Source of the DNA: Circinella umbellata
Taxonomy: Eukaryota > Mucoromycota > Mucoromycetes > Mucorales > Lichtheimiaceae
DNA length: 64,000 nt
NCBI GenBank assembly: GCA_025093555.1
Contig: JAIWNF010000013.1
Span: 558,001-622,000, forward strand
Direction of reading: 5' to 3'
Of this stretch, positions 12,954-23,579 are shown piece after piece. Numbering within the stretch: position 1 is the stretch's first letter; each line of letters opens with the position of its first letter. The notes beneath the pieces were generated by a model that saw nothing but the letters and a program-made list of their open reading frames with translations, was not told the origin of the DNA and made no database searches. Both the position numbers and the translations under genes were made by a program.

Positions 12954-13214
12954 TTAAAAGGGTTTGGCAGCTGAGTTATCATAATTGCCATAGCACAAAT
13001 TCTTACTGCAGCCAGTGCCGCAACCACCTAAACCAGAGATCCTTCTGCAATACGTCTTCGTCTTGTGAGCATTTCTACATTTGTCATAACTATAAAGGGC
13101 TTGCTTGTAACAATGACAATCACATCTGAGTGATCCAGCAGCTTCAACTTGGGGTGTTATAGCAAAGATCAAGGCGACAAGCGAGAGAACCAAAAGGACC
13201 AAATTGTACTTCAT
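12954..13214 (-). CDS. Small secreted cysteine-rich protein (8 Cys)
   Basis: A single 86-aa frame. The first 26 or so residues form a clear signal peptide (MKYNLVLLVLSLVALIFAITPQVEA, hydrophobic core then A-x-A). The mature part of about 60 aa has eight cysteines in the pattern C-x-C-x-C ... C ... C ... C-x3-C-x4-C, suggesting four disulphides, and a basic middle. No family was recognised. Small secreted disulphide-rich fungal proteins include defence peptides, wall-associated proteins and secreted effectors, and the sequence does not choose between them. The gene converges on the splicing factor, with 106 bp between the stop codons, and has its own TATA box. Intron-less and compact, it reads as a real, probably well expressed, gene. 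Confidence 0.7.
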   Translation of the reverse strand: MKYNLVLLVLSLVALIFAITPQVEAAGSLRCDCHCYKQALYSYDKCRNAHKTKTYCRRISGLGGCGTGCSKNLCYGNYDNSAAKPF

Positions 13215-13300
13215 ATTTGAGAGTTTCTTTTTTTTGTTGGTCGATGATAGTCCAGGAACCAGGGTTATGCAGACTTTTGTTTAATTTTTCATTTACTCTT

Positions 13301-13308
13301 TATTTATA
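13301..13308 (-). promoter_or_regulatory. TATA box of the small secreted protein gene
   Basis: On the minus strand this reads TATAAATA, about 87 bp upstream of the ATG at 13214, followed by a pyrimidine/purine-biased leader. Inferred from sequence and position. Confidence 0.5.
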
Positions 13309-14592
13309 CTTTTTTTTTTCTTGAGTCACGCAACAAAGCCTCAAATTCATTAACTATCCTTTTATAACTTCTACATAAGTCTTTTCTTTGATCTAACCTT
13401 ATTTTGTGAATATAACGCGCGTGAGAAAAAAACAATGGTAAGACACACTACTTTACCCAGCCAACAAAAAGTGCCCGAGATAGTGAAATTTGGTAATAAA
13501 CAATAGCTTCGCCACAGTATAACTGTTACCTGATGCTCTATTACGACTATTCAGTATTTTCTTTTTTTGCCTCTAGTTCTTGACTCTTTTTATATAATAA
13601 CATCACTGTGTTTTCCATTTGATCATGTGAGAAATCATTTGTAATGATTAATAGAAGCTCAATGCAGAATCACCGAAGTAAGAAGTAAAATCACTATTAT
13701 TATATAGGCATGTACATAACAGTTGATGGTTTAACAACTTATTATTTCTTTTAATGACTGACATATTTAGTATGTAGCACACAGTTCACAGCACCTAAAT
13801 GTTTCTTTTCGCTTCGTGTGACATCCAGCCTCTTATGTATAATTAGAATTATTACGATTCCATTTTCTTATGAAAAACGCCTTTTCTTATTTTGTAGGTT
13901 GTTTTTTTGATACAACTCTCTTATAAAGCAGACTACTAATCTTTCTTGCTCTCTTATGTAAAAACATTATATATCCAATTCATCATTTTTCTTCTACGTA
14001 CGTACGAAATGTTCAGTTGCACATTGCTTAAAAAACTTGAACAAATCTTAGGGGAAGGAAAGATAGTCCTAGCTTTAGTATATTCTTACCCATATTCTGG
14101 ATTCCACGAACACAAAAAAAGAAAAATGGCTTGATATTTTGCCATACGGTAGTTAATCATTAAAAAGTGCAAATACTTCTATAGAACCATGTACGTATCA
14201 TAATATCAGTTAGTAAACTGCTTATCCATTTAATATAGCACCAAAAAAGTATATTGATATACAGGAGATGCTATCGCAAAACAAGCAAAAGATTGTAAAG
14301 CTACATTGTAGTAAAACCATAACACTACTATGCTTTCTATTACCTACGTAATGTACAACACTATTCATGTATAAATAAAAGACTGATGCCGCACCAGTAA
14401 ACCCATATTTTCATATAAAAATTGCAACTCAGATGATATTTACTACAGAATCGTATAATAAAAAGGCGCAAACATTGGTTTTAATGATAATATTTGGACA
14501 AGAGCCATGATATTACAAAATATGTACTGTATATTCTAATAAACATTATTGAGATGAGGGGTAAATATATCATAGTACTACTACATTGATCA
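13309..14592. other. Intergenic region, no gene seen
   Basis: About 1.3 kb between the divergent promoter of the small secreted protein gene and the 3' end of the 856-aa gene. AT-rich. It contains a TACGTACGTA palindrome near 13995. The 62-aa frame at 13946-14134 shows no coding character. Confidence 0.5.
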
Positions 14593-17163
14593 TTAAAACA
14601 ATGTTCTCCTTAATTTTTCTGTGAAACCAGGATTCGGTGCAAATGATAATCCTGGTGCTGTATCCAAATTTTCATCATCATTTCTTGCATTTGGATTTCT
14701 CACCATCAATTTACCGGGATCATTATTTGGTAAGCATACTACTTCAAGTCTAAGAGCTTTAGATGACATTGCTCTTCGATAATTATAGCCAATTTCCATT
14801 ATCGGCTTGACGATTGTTTGACCTGGTAAATCTTTTTGACTATTCAAGAAAACTGTGGCGAATGGGTCGGATGGGTGCTGTCTATGAACCACTGCTGGTA
14901 TAAACGGATCCAGCAATTGCTGATTACGAAGATCAAATGCTGCCCAAACAATTGTTGGAGCTTCTGCTGATACTGGATCCATCGGTCGATAACACCAAAT
15001 AAATTGTCGCATTCCTAATTGCTCTGCTTTGGTCATTACGCGTGTGGATTCTTTGCGTGTCAATGTTGTATTACTTCTTTTGATTGGCATTGGGTTTGGT
15101 TCTAAAGGCAGATGTTGATTTAGCGGATGTCCTGCAACAAAGACAGGCTGAACTCTTCCTCTAGTATTCACTGCCATGGATGATGCTTTTGGAGGTAATA
15201 CGGCATCTTCAATAGCCATAACACTAGCGGGATCCCATCGTGACATATCATGAACAGGTACCCTTTTTTTTACAGTACTTGTATCACTACTACTCGCCCC
15301 TCTAACACCGCGTCCTCCTAACCAACCACCAAACAAAGACAGGCTTCGTCGTAAAGGAGGATCAGCTTTTGGAGGTGCTGCTGACATTACTGTTTCTTCC
15401 ACCATTTCTCTTGCTACTGCTTCTTCTTTTTTTTCTTTTGATGCTTTTTCTACGGCTGCTGCTACTGGAATATCACTCGACCCTTCTTTTTCTATTGATA
15501 CTGGAGCGGATGGTGAAGCACTATTTATTTCAGCTTTAGGCGGTTCCTCTTTTAGCTTTTCTACTTTTGGCTCTTCTTTTTTTACCGGCGATTTGCTTTT
15601 TATCTCTTTAGATTTTAATTCTTCTTTTGGTTTTGAATCCTCTTTTGGTTTTGCTCCTCCTTTAGGGTTTGCTATTACTACTTCTTTAGATTTTGACGTA
15701 TCCTTTGGTTTTGAATCTTCTATTTTCGTAATAGGTGAAATAGCTCTTGTGCCTGCTATAGTTGTAGCTCCAACAACAGTAGCAGGAGGTGGTATGATTG
15801 TTGGTGGTCCTGGCGATCTTGGCTCTATAGGTCCTGGAGGAAATGGTGGTAGCAATGGTAATCCACCAATATCATGCAGTGGTGGTTCACCCATACCAGG
15901 AAATGGTGGTGGAAGACCTAATGGACCACCAAGACTAGGAGGTACCATAGGCGGCATTATGGGTTGCGGATATCCACCTCCGGGCATACCAGAGATAGGT
16001 GGCAGAGGCATCATGAACTGTGGACCTGACATTATGGGCACTGTGGTTGAAAATTGATTAATTGGTTGCATTATTCCTCTTCTTAAAGGTGGTGGGGGTA
16101 CCATGGATGACATTGGAAGTGATAATGGTTGTTGCATAATGGGTAGTTGACTGTTAAAATTATTTATAGGAAAATTCTGTTGTGCCATGACATCCGGTCC
16201 CATAGGTGATATCCATTGAGGTGGCGGTCTATTTCCTGGTGTCATGGGGAGCATATGGTCTTGGTGTTCTTGCATCATGGGGCTCATAAGCATACTTGCA
16301 CTGGGATGCTCATAGAGGGAATGTCGTCGTTGAATCGTATGACCATGATGATCACTGTTCTCTTGTTGTTGTTGTTGTTGTTGTTCATGATAAGGACTAT
16401 GAAAATTTGCTGCGGTACTATTCTGAATTATACTTCGTTGCTGAGGAACATAAGATGTATCATCAAACGGCTCATCACTAATAAAGATGGTACTGTTGTT
16501 GTCAATCACGGTTTGTGTTGGCGATAAAGGTGTGGATACTGAAAAAGAACGCCTTTTTTTCTTTGCGGTACTGCTAGTAGACGATCGACGTTGAGGACCA
16601 ATTGAGAAAGAGGAATGATGACTAAGAGCATTATCATCAGCATAGTCATTCGGTAATGTCGGTCCGTGCAGCCATGGGGTCAAGTTGCTGTAGTACATGT
16701 AGTCGTCATTGTATAAATCATGACCATTAAACATGGGCCCCCCTACTCCTGCCTGAGGAGGCAACGTTTCTTCCTTCATTCTTCCCCATGGCGGCATTTG
16801 ATCATCATAATAAGAATAGTCTTCTTGATGATCAAGATTATTATTATTATTCTTGACACGCCCTTTCTTATTATTTTTATTTATTTTTATGCTAGGAGTA
16901 TTACTACCTGCGGTATCTTTTTTACCGACACTACTTCGCCGTCGTGGTCGTGCTTCTCCTGATAAACTACTGGATCGTTTAGCTCGCCGAGCGGACTTAG
17001 TTGTTATTGTTGATTTACTTTTTTCTGGTTGACGACGTGCTGGGGATGTTGTGGATGTTTCATAATAGTAATATGGATCATCGTCAAGATTGTTATCATA
17101 GTAATAATTATAATAGTCGTCAGCATTATATTGTTGCTGCAAAGAAGCCGAACGATGAACCAT
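14593..17163 (-). CDS. Large low-complexity protein with a conserved-looking C-terminal domain, function unknown
   Basis: A single uninterrupted 856-aa frame, starting MVHRSASLQQQYNADDYYNYYYDN. Residues 1-120 are Tyr/Asp/Asn-rich with basic Ser patches (RRAKRSSSLSG). Residues 250-460 are Gln/Met/Pro-rich. Residues 480-560 form a Lys/Glu/Ser/Pro repeat region (KPKEDSKPKEELKSKE-like). About residues 600-700 are Ser/Arg-rich linker. The last 150 residues (from about RVMTKAEQLGMRQFIWCYRP) are globular, with spaced Trp and hydrophobics (IVWAAFDLRNQQLLDP) and a terminal EKLRRTLF. That tail faintly recalls WWE-type domains, but this is only a suggestion. The disordered basic/acidic architecture suggests a nuclear or scaffold protein. 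A decayed copy of its 5' end lies upstream at 18.25-18.64 kb. A real gene; function not assigned. Confidence 0.75.
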   Translation of the reverse strand: MVHRSASLQQQYNADDYYNYYYDNNLDDDPYYYYETSTTSPARRQPEKSKSTITTKSARRAKRSSSLSGEARPRRRSSVGKKDTAGSNTPSIKINKNNKKGRVKNNNNNLDHQEDYSYYDDQMPPWGRMKEETLPPQAGVGGPMFNGHDLYNDDYMYYSNLTPWLHGPTLPNDYADDNALSHHSSFSIGPQRRSSTSSTAKKKRRSFSVSTPLSPTQTVIDNNSTIFISDEPFDDTSYVPQQRSIIQNSTAANFHSPYHEQQQQQQQENSDHHGHTIQRRHSLYEHPSASMLMSPMMQEHQDHMLPMTPGNRPPPQWISPMGPDVMAQQNFPINNFNSQLPIMQQPLSLPMSSMVPPPPLRRGIMQPINQFSTTVPIMSGPQFMMPLPPISGMPGGGYPQPIMPPMVPPSLGGPLGLPPPFPGMGEPPLHDIGGLPLLPPFPPGPIEPRSPGPPTIIPPPATVVGATTIAGTRAISPITKIEDSKPKDTSKSKEVVIANPKGGAKPKEDSKPKEELKSKEIKSKSPVKKEEPKVEKLKEEPPKAEINSASPSAPVSIEKEGSSDIPVAAAVEKASKEKKEEAVAREMVEETVMSAAPPKADPPLRRSLSLFGGWLGGRGVRGASSSDTSTVKKRVPVHDMSRWDPASVMAIEDAVLPPKASSMAVNTRGRVQPVFVAGHPLNQHLPLEPNPMPIKRSNTTLTRKESTRVMTKAEQLGMRQFIWCYRPMDPVSAEAPTIVWAAFDLRNQQLLDPFIPAVVHRQHPSDPFATVFLNSQKDLPGQTIVKPIMEIGYNYRRAMSSKALRLEVVCLPNNDPGKLMVRNPNARNDDENLDTAPGLSFAPNPGFTEKLRRTLF

Positions 17164-18252
17164 TTTCTACAATTATGTAAAATAATAAAAATACAAACAA
17201 AGAATTGAAGAGGAAACAAGAGAAAGGGAAGAAAGAAACAAGGGGAAACAAAGAGTCAGACACACGCTATTATTTATAGATAAAGATGTGTTTACTTATA
17301 GTCATGAGGATGGACATTGATAAAAACAAGGCAAAACGATTTAAAAAGTACCTAAAAAAAGGATGAACAAAAGGAAGAGAAGGAAAAAAAACGGAAACAA
17401 TCTTGTAACACAACAATTTTGCCTGTATCCAACATGAACGCCAGCCGATATATAAAATTCACACACAGTTTTGATAAAGTTTAATTTTTTCATTTTAACT
17501 GAAATTTTTATTATTTGTCAAAGGTTATCACATGATGTGCTTCGCTACTCTTTACCATCTTGTATATATTTATAGTGACAAAAAATCATTATACGTACAA
17601 TAACAACACAACAATCGACTTGTCTGAGAATTCTAATACATGTTTTAAATGTCACGTCCGTTATGCAACTACACGTTGCTACTACTTTACATGAGGAGAG
17701 ATCCTCCTATTCTCTCATCGCTTTGACACCCCAAATGTCGACATATTTCAATCTTTATCGGATTTTTCAAAGATATTTTAAGTTTTTTTTGTAGGCCACC
17801 ATTGACGGTACTATCAAACGTTGTAGATTAGTAGAAATATATAGATGCCATTTGCGTTTTGTACTGTTATCATATACAGTAATCTGCTTATGGGATCAGA
17901 AATGTAGTAATCATAATATATTCTAATTATCATTTTGTTTGACATCAGCTACTTATAAATTATTATACGTATGATAGACTTCCTAGATACTCATCCAACA
18001 TCGATTAGACTGTACTAATATATATATAACGATAGTGTCTCCGAATGTTTGCCCGCATATCGTAGAAGACTATACTAGAAACAATTAAATACTCACGTTG
18101 TTTTCGGTTAAAATAAACTCCAATACATTATGAAGTATAGCACCATTAGCACATTTAAAATATGCGGTTAAACGAGTTTTCTTGTTACGTATCCTCTGCT
18201 GGAACACTATTATTATATTAATCTTTATATAATTTTTCATGAGAATAATTAA
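17164..18252. other. Promoter and intergenic region upstream of the 856-aa gene
   Basis: The first 250 bp are purine-rich on + (pyrimidine-rich leader on -), typical of the 5' UTR of the gene on the minus strand. The remainder is AT-rich with no coding frame. Confidence 0.5.
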
Positions 18253-18640
18253 CGTTATTCTTGACACCCCCTCTGATTATTTTTATTTTCACTACCACTT
18301 CTATTCTGAATGTTATGATTAACGTTTTTTTACTGATACTAATATTTTGTGTTTATTTTTCTTCTAAGGGTTTTTGATCAATTATGCAGCTCATTGTTGT
18401 GTGAATTATATTGTGGATGTTGATTTACTTCATGTTGGTTGACAATGTGCTAACAATGTTGTTGCTAAAAAATATCTATAATAATAAATATGGTACTATT
18501 GTCATATCAGTATCATAGTAACTGCTATAATAATCGTTTTGATATCGTTATGTAAAATGATACGATTTCAACAAACAAAAATATTAAAAAGAGAGATAAA
18601 AAAAGAAAAAAGAAACAAACGAATTGAAGGATCAGGCATA
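18253..18640 (-). pseudogene. Decayed partial duplicate of the 5' end of the 856-aa gene
   Basis: This stretch aligns by eye, in the same order and orientation, with about 16,845-17,215. Shared blocks include ATTCTTGACACNCCC followed by TTATTTTTATTT, then GTTGATTTACTT...GGTTGAC, then CATAGTAA...TATAATA, and a trailing A-rich block ending near GAATTGAAG. Many differences are C/G in the intact gene replaced by T/A here (for example GACGACGTGCTGGGG against GACAATGTGCTAACA), and the reading frame is lost. It looks like an old segmental duplication covering the first 100 or so codons and leader. Confidence 0.6.
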
Positions 18641-21067
18641 CTAAAAGTGCTGTATTTCTTTATTTCTTGTTTGAACCTCTAATTTGGTTTTTTCTCTCTA
18701 TCATCTTTCTTCTCTATGTAGCGTTGTATTACTGTATTATATCTACTGCTGGTTTTTACTTCCAACTCCAACAATCTCAATACGATGTAATAGAGTCTAT
18801 ATACATAGGTGTGTCATATAAGAACATGACAGTTACAAGTTTGTCTTAAATTACGTACGTACTAAAACTTTTATTTATGCGTATTAATAAATATATATCG
18901 ATACGTATCATGGTAATTTATCGCATTTGTACACATGAAAACACTAGTATACGTAGCACAAGTATGGTAAGCCATGAGTGACCATGTTCCATTCAATTTA
19001 TAGATTAATTACAAGTACAAAAGAAGAGTCTTGCATCTAAAGGGGTGATATCTCAAGTAAATACATATTCTGTCATAGTATCCATATCATATTCTTTACA
19101 TATATGGAGCATCGAGAAGTATTTTTTTTCAACGAGAAACAAGACATTTGTAACTACAGTACCCTTGTAAGTGAGTTTATATATTGATAAACAACCACCT
19201 GTTAAATCCTAAAGTTCCTACAGAGCTTTGTGCAAGTGAAATTATTGAAAAAATATTTTAGCTTGCAGTATTGACTTCGATAGCTATTTACGTATAGTTA
19301 AAAGGTTTGCTTTTATATCAATTTTTAAATTAAAATTCATATACGTACGTATTTAAAAATAAAAAACTAATGGATCTTTCTTTCATAGGACCGTGATTGT
19401 CTATTGTAATATCTTAAGGTAAGAAAAAATGAATACGTAAGGAACTTATATACAAAAAACCTATGTATAGTAAAAAATAACTAAAGACACCAGTAGGAAA
19501 ACATATTAAGAGCATTAATCTTGTAAATAATCAAATGTACGGGTTCAATATGTTTCTATTATTGTTGTGAGCAATACGTATTTGATCTATACAATTATAT
19601 GGTTAATGATAATAACTTCACTAAAGAAAGTTGTTTGAACAATTACATTTCATTTTATCTTCAATCTAATGTATTAGATAGAGCGCACTCATTTTAAATA
19701 CCACGATTGACTAATATAGCACCAGCATAACGTATACGTACATACAACTGATCATGATTTGACAGTTTATCGCATTATTTTAATGCCTTATGCAGTAATA
19801 TTGTTTCTGCAATACCATTGTACTACTACCAATTGTCCAAGCTGTATAAGAAAAATCTGCAATAAACTTTGTTAAAGGCTTTGCATAAGCTATTTTTATT
19901 AATGTTGAGCTGCTAGATTTTCGGTTAAAAAAGAATGCATAGTATTTCTAGAAAAGATTTGTTTATTAGAAGAAAGTAGCTCAATAATAGTAATAGTTAA
20001 GCCATTATAATTTGTTTTTAAAATATACCTATAATTGTGTTTATTCGATCGCGATAAAAGAAGTGTGCAATTTTTTTTTGAAAGACAATTCTGCTGGCAA
20101 TGCCACTTGTTTGCTAAACACTTATACTAAAAAATATCATGTGCTTGATAATCCAGCCTAAACCTATAATGTTTTATTACGCCTAGAATCATACGCGACA
20201 ATTTTAAAGTTATGCCTTATATTGATATCTATAAGTATATAGAGCGGCGAGATTACTATTCAATTGAAAATAAAAAATATCCGTTTGATCATCTGGTCTA
20301 GCTTGTTTAACTGTCATTAATTTGGTGATAGGGGCTATCAAAATTAATGTCCCATATATATATGAACTACAAGGTTTGTGTCATTATCTTCAAATGTCAC
20401 AATGTCTTATGTTATTTTCTTATATCAATAATAGTTCCATCCATCTATACATTATTTGACAGTATGTGTATTTAAACCATTAATGAATGAACTATTGAAA
20501 GCGAAATCAATGGTTGTTGTAATTTAGTAACAATAGAGTCGTCACCACTAGTGGTCGGTCTTGATACTAAACCCGGTATTAGCAGTGGTCTAATTATCAT
20601 CACCCATACAGTACAAAAAGCACCTTTTGATCCCGTCAGAAATCTTATGATACAATATTAGCATATTAAATATTGAGGGATGTTATATATCATTTTATGT
20701 CAGAACAATTCGTCATCCATTATATGCCACTTTATGTAACAGCGTATTAATGCAGTGTAAACCGTGAGAAGTTGTGATACCAAAATTTTTCTTTTTTTAT
20801 AAGTGTCCAATTGAATGGCAAGGTACCCACGCTTTTCATGTGTCCTACAAATGGCTGTCCATTTGGTATTGGTTGTTTTTTTTCGGTGCACCAGGTTCAA
20901 TAACACTTCACATAAAGTATATATTTTTAAGAACAATACATTTCCATGTTATAAAAGCATTCATACATTATTGTCATTAAAAACAAATCTCGCCAATTGT
21001 AAAAAAGTTTTCTGAATGAGTTAAAGAAAAGCAAGTTGCTGGTATCTATAGCATACAAAAAATTAAA
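18641..21067. other. Long AT-rich intergenic region
   Basis: About 2.4 kb with no supported gene. It contains several TACGTA palindromes (near 18852 and 19342) and short hydrophobic open frames with no homology that I recognise. Probably old, unrecognisable repeats plus spacer. Confidence 0.45.
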
Positions 21068-21134
21068 GAGGTGGTCCGGTGATATACGAGGAAGGGAGAT
21101 CCGGGAAGTTCTATTCCCGCCAGCTCACTTTTTT
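21068..21134 (+). ncRNA. tRNA-like Pol III unit (degenerate tRNA or tRNA-derived element)
   Basis: GAGGTGG at 21068-21074 can pair with CCAGCTC at 21120-21126 (six of seven positions), like an acceptor stem. TGGTCCGGTGA near 21072 resembles an A box. CGGGA/TCCCG around AGTTCTAT forms a T-arm-like hairpin with a B-box-like GTTCTATTC and an 8-nt loop. A T6 run at 21129-21134 would terminate Pol III. Only about 24 nt lie between the A-box start and the T arm, too few for normal D, anticodon and variable arms. It is therefore a deleted tRNA or a tRNA-derived small element, not a standard tRNA. Confidence 0.4.
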
Positions 21135-21372
21135 ACCAGAAAAACAGAAGATATCTTGGCCTCCGCAGTTCATCTTGCTTGATTACTATTTAAGTTTATG
21201 TTACAAGGAAAGTGATCATGCATGAAAAAATATAAAAACGAAAAACGAAAAATAAAAAGAAGAGTGTAAGATTTGAATTATTTAAGTAAATCGGATTGAA
21301 GAATAAAACAGGTTTAGGCTTGGCGAAAAATGACCCCAAAGGGTAATCATGCCAAGAATGGCTTACTGTTTT

Positions 21373-21380
21373 TATATAAA
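21373..21380 (+). promoter_or_regulatory. Probable TATA box of the PB1-domain gene
   Basis: TATATAAA about 150 bp upstream of the ATG at 21523, followed by a T/C-rich leader (21400-21500). Inferred from position. Confidence 0.45.
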
Positions 21381-21522
21381 AAGAACAATAAACAATAAAG
21401 AGCCTTTTTTTTACTCAACTTTTTTTTTCTTTAACTTTTATTACAAAATCTTCTTTGTCCTCTTCTTTATACTTTTCCTTCTTTTTTCTTTCTCGCCCTT
21501 CATTTTTAATTAAATAAACGTA

Positions 21523-23367
21523 ATGGCTGCGTCAAAATATAACTTCAAGGTCACTATTGGGGATGAAACGAGAAAATTCTCTTTGCCACAAAAATTCACC
21601 TCATGGCACACTTTATGTGCAGTATTACAATCCTCTTTTCAAATCGAAAATTCAAATGAACTCGTATTATATTATTGTGATAGTGATCACGATGTGATCA
21701 CTTTATCGAGCGATATGGAACTTGCAGAATTGCTTCGACAACCAGAAGCTTCAACCAATATTCGACTATATGGACGACGAAACCAACAAGATAATAATTC
21801 TATGGCTTGGGTTTTTACTCCCGAAGAAAATGATTCACAACAACAACAATCTATTTACCATGATAACAAAGTGAATCTTTTCGATGATATGATGAAAGAT
21901 ATTATCGCACCTTCTTCTCGATCTTCAACGCCATTTGCTACTATAAATAACAATAACAATGATACTACTACTTCTGAGCCCAATACCACTACAAATATTC
22001 CAGTAGCTTCGGCATCAACATCTGCACGGGCATCAGTACCAACAGCATATACAGAAAATGAAGCCCTTCCTGGTGTTAGCTTTACTGACACGTTTGAGCA
22101 ACTGGGAAAACTTATGGACCAGTACAGAGACGTTATTCAACAAAATACAGAGGTCATGCGAGTAATCAGCCAGGTGGCGAGTACAATAACTAGTACGATC
22201 TCCACAAATACTAAAATCGATCTGGACCCTTTGGAATCATGGCTGGCCACTTTGGTACCTTCAACTATTTCACCGTCAGATTCTCCATGTACTTCTGATA
22301 CTTCCAGGAATATAGCACAAGCACAATTAAGGCGTTCACAAAGCGTTACATCATCATCACGACCATCTCAAAATTTATCCAATTATCCTACTGATAATTT
22401 GTATCCACCTCCAACAGCACCTGACGCCGCTTCATTTTCAGAAGAAAAAAGAAAAGACGATTGGATTGCACCTCCACCCGAAGATAATTATGGGGATGAA
22501 GATGACCGAGACCCACCAAGCTATGAAGATCAATTGTTTTGGGATCAGCAACAACATCAACGCCACCATCATTCAAGAATGTCAATGCCTCCACCACCAT
22601 TACCAGTGCCTCGAGGATATATGGAGTCATCCTTATACCCTCCTCCACCACAATGTACTGGCCCAATATGGGCACGTGTACTGAAATCTGTCGGTTCATC
22701 TTTAGGAACTTCATTAGGTTGGAATATGCCTTATAATCCTTCTGCAGCTCATCATCATCATCGATATTATTCACCAGCTTTTCACCATCATATGCACCAT
22801 GGGCCGCCACCTCCACCACCTCCTCCTCCACCACCGCCACCAATACCAACATCTTTCCCAATTCCACCTATACGACCCATGCCACCACATTGGGGTAATA
22901 GTAATGATGATCATCACCGTCATCATCGACATCCCCATCCCCATCCCCATCATCGCAATAACAATAACATCAATCGACCTTCTTGTTCATCTAACTTCGA
23001 TCCCGATCTCTATGTTACTAGACGAGAAGCTATTCTTCAAGATCACCGAGAATTAAAACAAAAACAACACCAAGTTAAAAAAGAAATGCATCAGTTACGA
23101 CGGCAGCATAAACGAGAAAAGCGAGCTGCTAAAAAAGCTGCACGTAAAGAAAAGCGTAAAGCCAAAAGAAAACAACGACAAGTTAAAAAACAAGGAGGCG
23201 AGAAAAATGAAGATGGATATATTAGTGATTCAAGTATTTCATCCGATTCTTCAAGCTCATCTTCTTGTTCATCATCAAGTACTTCCGAATCGGATGCAGC
23301 GGTCCGTGATGATTTAGCTTACAGAGTTGATCGTCTTCGTTTATCCACGGATGAGAAGAAAAAATAA
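21523..23367 (+). CDS. PB1-domain protein with His/Pro-rich middle and basic coiled coil
   Basis: A single-exon 614-aa frame. Residues 5-88 form a PB1 domain: KYNFKVTIGDETRKFSLP, then an OPCA-type acidic segment (YYCDSDHDVITLSSDMELAE) and IRLYGRR. PB1 domains make front-to-back heterodimers or oligomers through the acidic OPCA face and a basic cluster. Both are plausible here (the early Lys residues and the acidic segment), so this may be a type I/II domain. Low-complexity regions follow: poly-Gln/Asn/Thr, SR-rich, a run of 14 or so prolines near residue 428 flanked by poly-His, and then a strongly basic predicted coiled coil (residues about 490-560). The C-terminus is Ser-rich and acidic. 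There is no ZZ or UBA domain, so it is not a p62/NBR1-type receptor. It may be a scaffold; no specific function is assigned. Confidence 0.8.
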   Translation: MAASKYNFKVTIGDETRKFSLPQKFTSWHTLCAVLQSSFQIENSNELVLYYCDSDHDVITLSSDMELAELLRQPEASTNIRLYGRRNQQDNNSMAWVFTPEENDSQQQQSIYHDNKVNLFDDMMKDIIAPSSRSSTPFATINNNNNDTTTSEPNTTTNIPVASASTSARASVPTAYTENEALPGVSFTDTFEQLGKLMDQYRDVIQQNTEVMRVISQVASTITSTISTNTKIDLDPLESWLATLVPSTISPSDSPCTSDTSRNIAQAQLRRSQSVTSSSRPSQNLSNYPTDNLYPPPTAPDAASFSEEKRKDDWIAPPPEDNYGDEDDRDPPSYEDQLFWDQQQHQRHHHSRMSMPPPPLPVPRGYMESSLYPPPPQCTGPIWARVLKSVGSSLGTSLGWNMPYNPSAAHHHHRYYSPAFHHHMHHGPPPPPPPPPPPPPIPTSFPIPPIRPMPPHWGNSNDDHHRHHRHPHPHPHHRNNNNINRPSCSSNFDPDLYVTRREAILQDHRELKQKQHQVKKEMHQLRRQHKREKRAAKKAARKEKRKAKRKQRQVKKQGGEKNEDGYISDSSISSDSSSSSSCSSSSTSESDAAVRDDLAYRVDRLRLSTDEKKK

Positions 23368-23579
23368 ATTTTCATATGCCTAGTTTGTCATAAATTTATG
23401 AATAATAGTAATCTAAAATAAACTCAGTTCTTTTTAACACTTAATCAGCTGCTTTTTCTAAAGTTCATTCGTTCTTTACAAATTGTGATTTTTTTTCTGT
23501 TTCTCTTTTCCTTCCTATTCTTTTAACATATTCACACACTAAAAAAATCACAACAAGTCCAATTTATTATTTCATTACT

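Noticed and set aside
15593..16057. 154-aa plus-strand frame opposite the 856-aa gene
   Set aside because: A shadow of the Pro/Gly/Lys-rich coding repeats on the other strand.
22388..22867. 159-aa minus-strand frame
   Set aside because: Antisense shadow of the PB1-domain gene.
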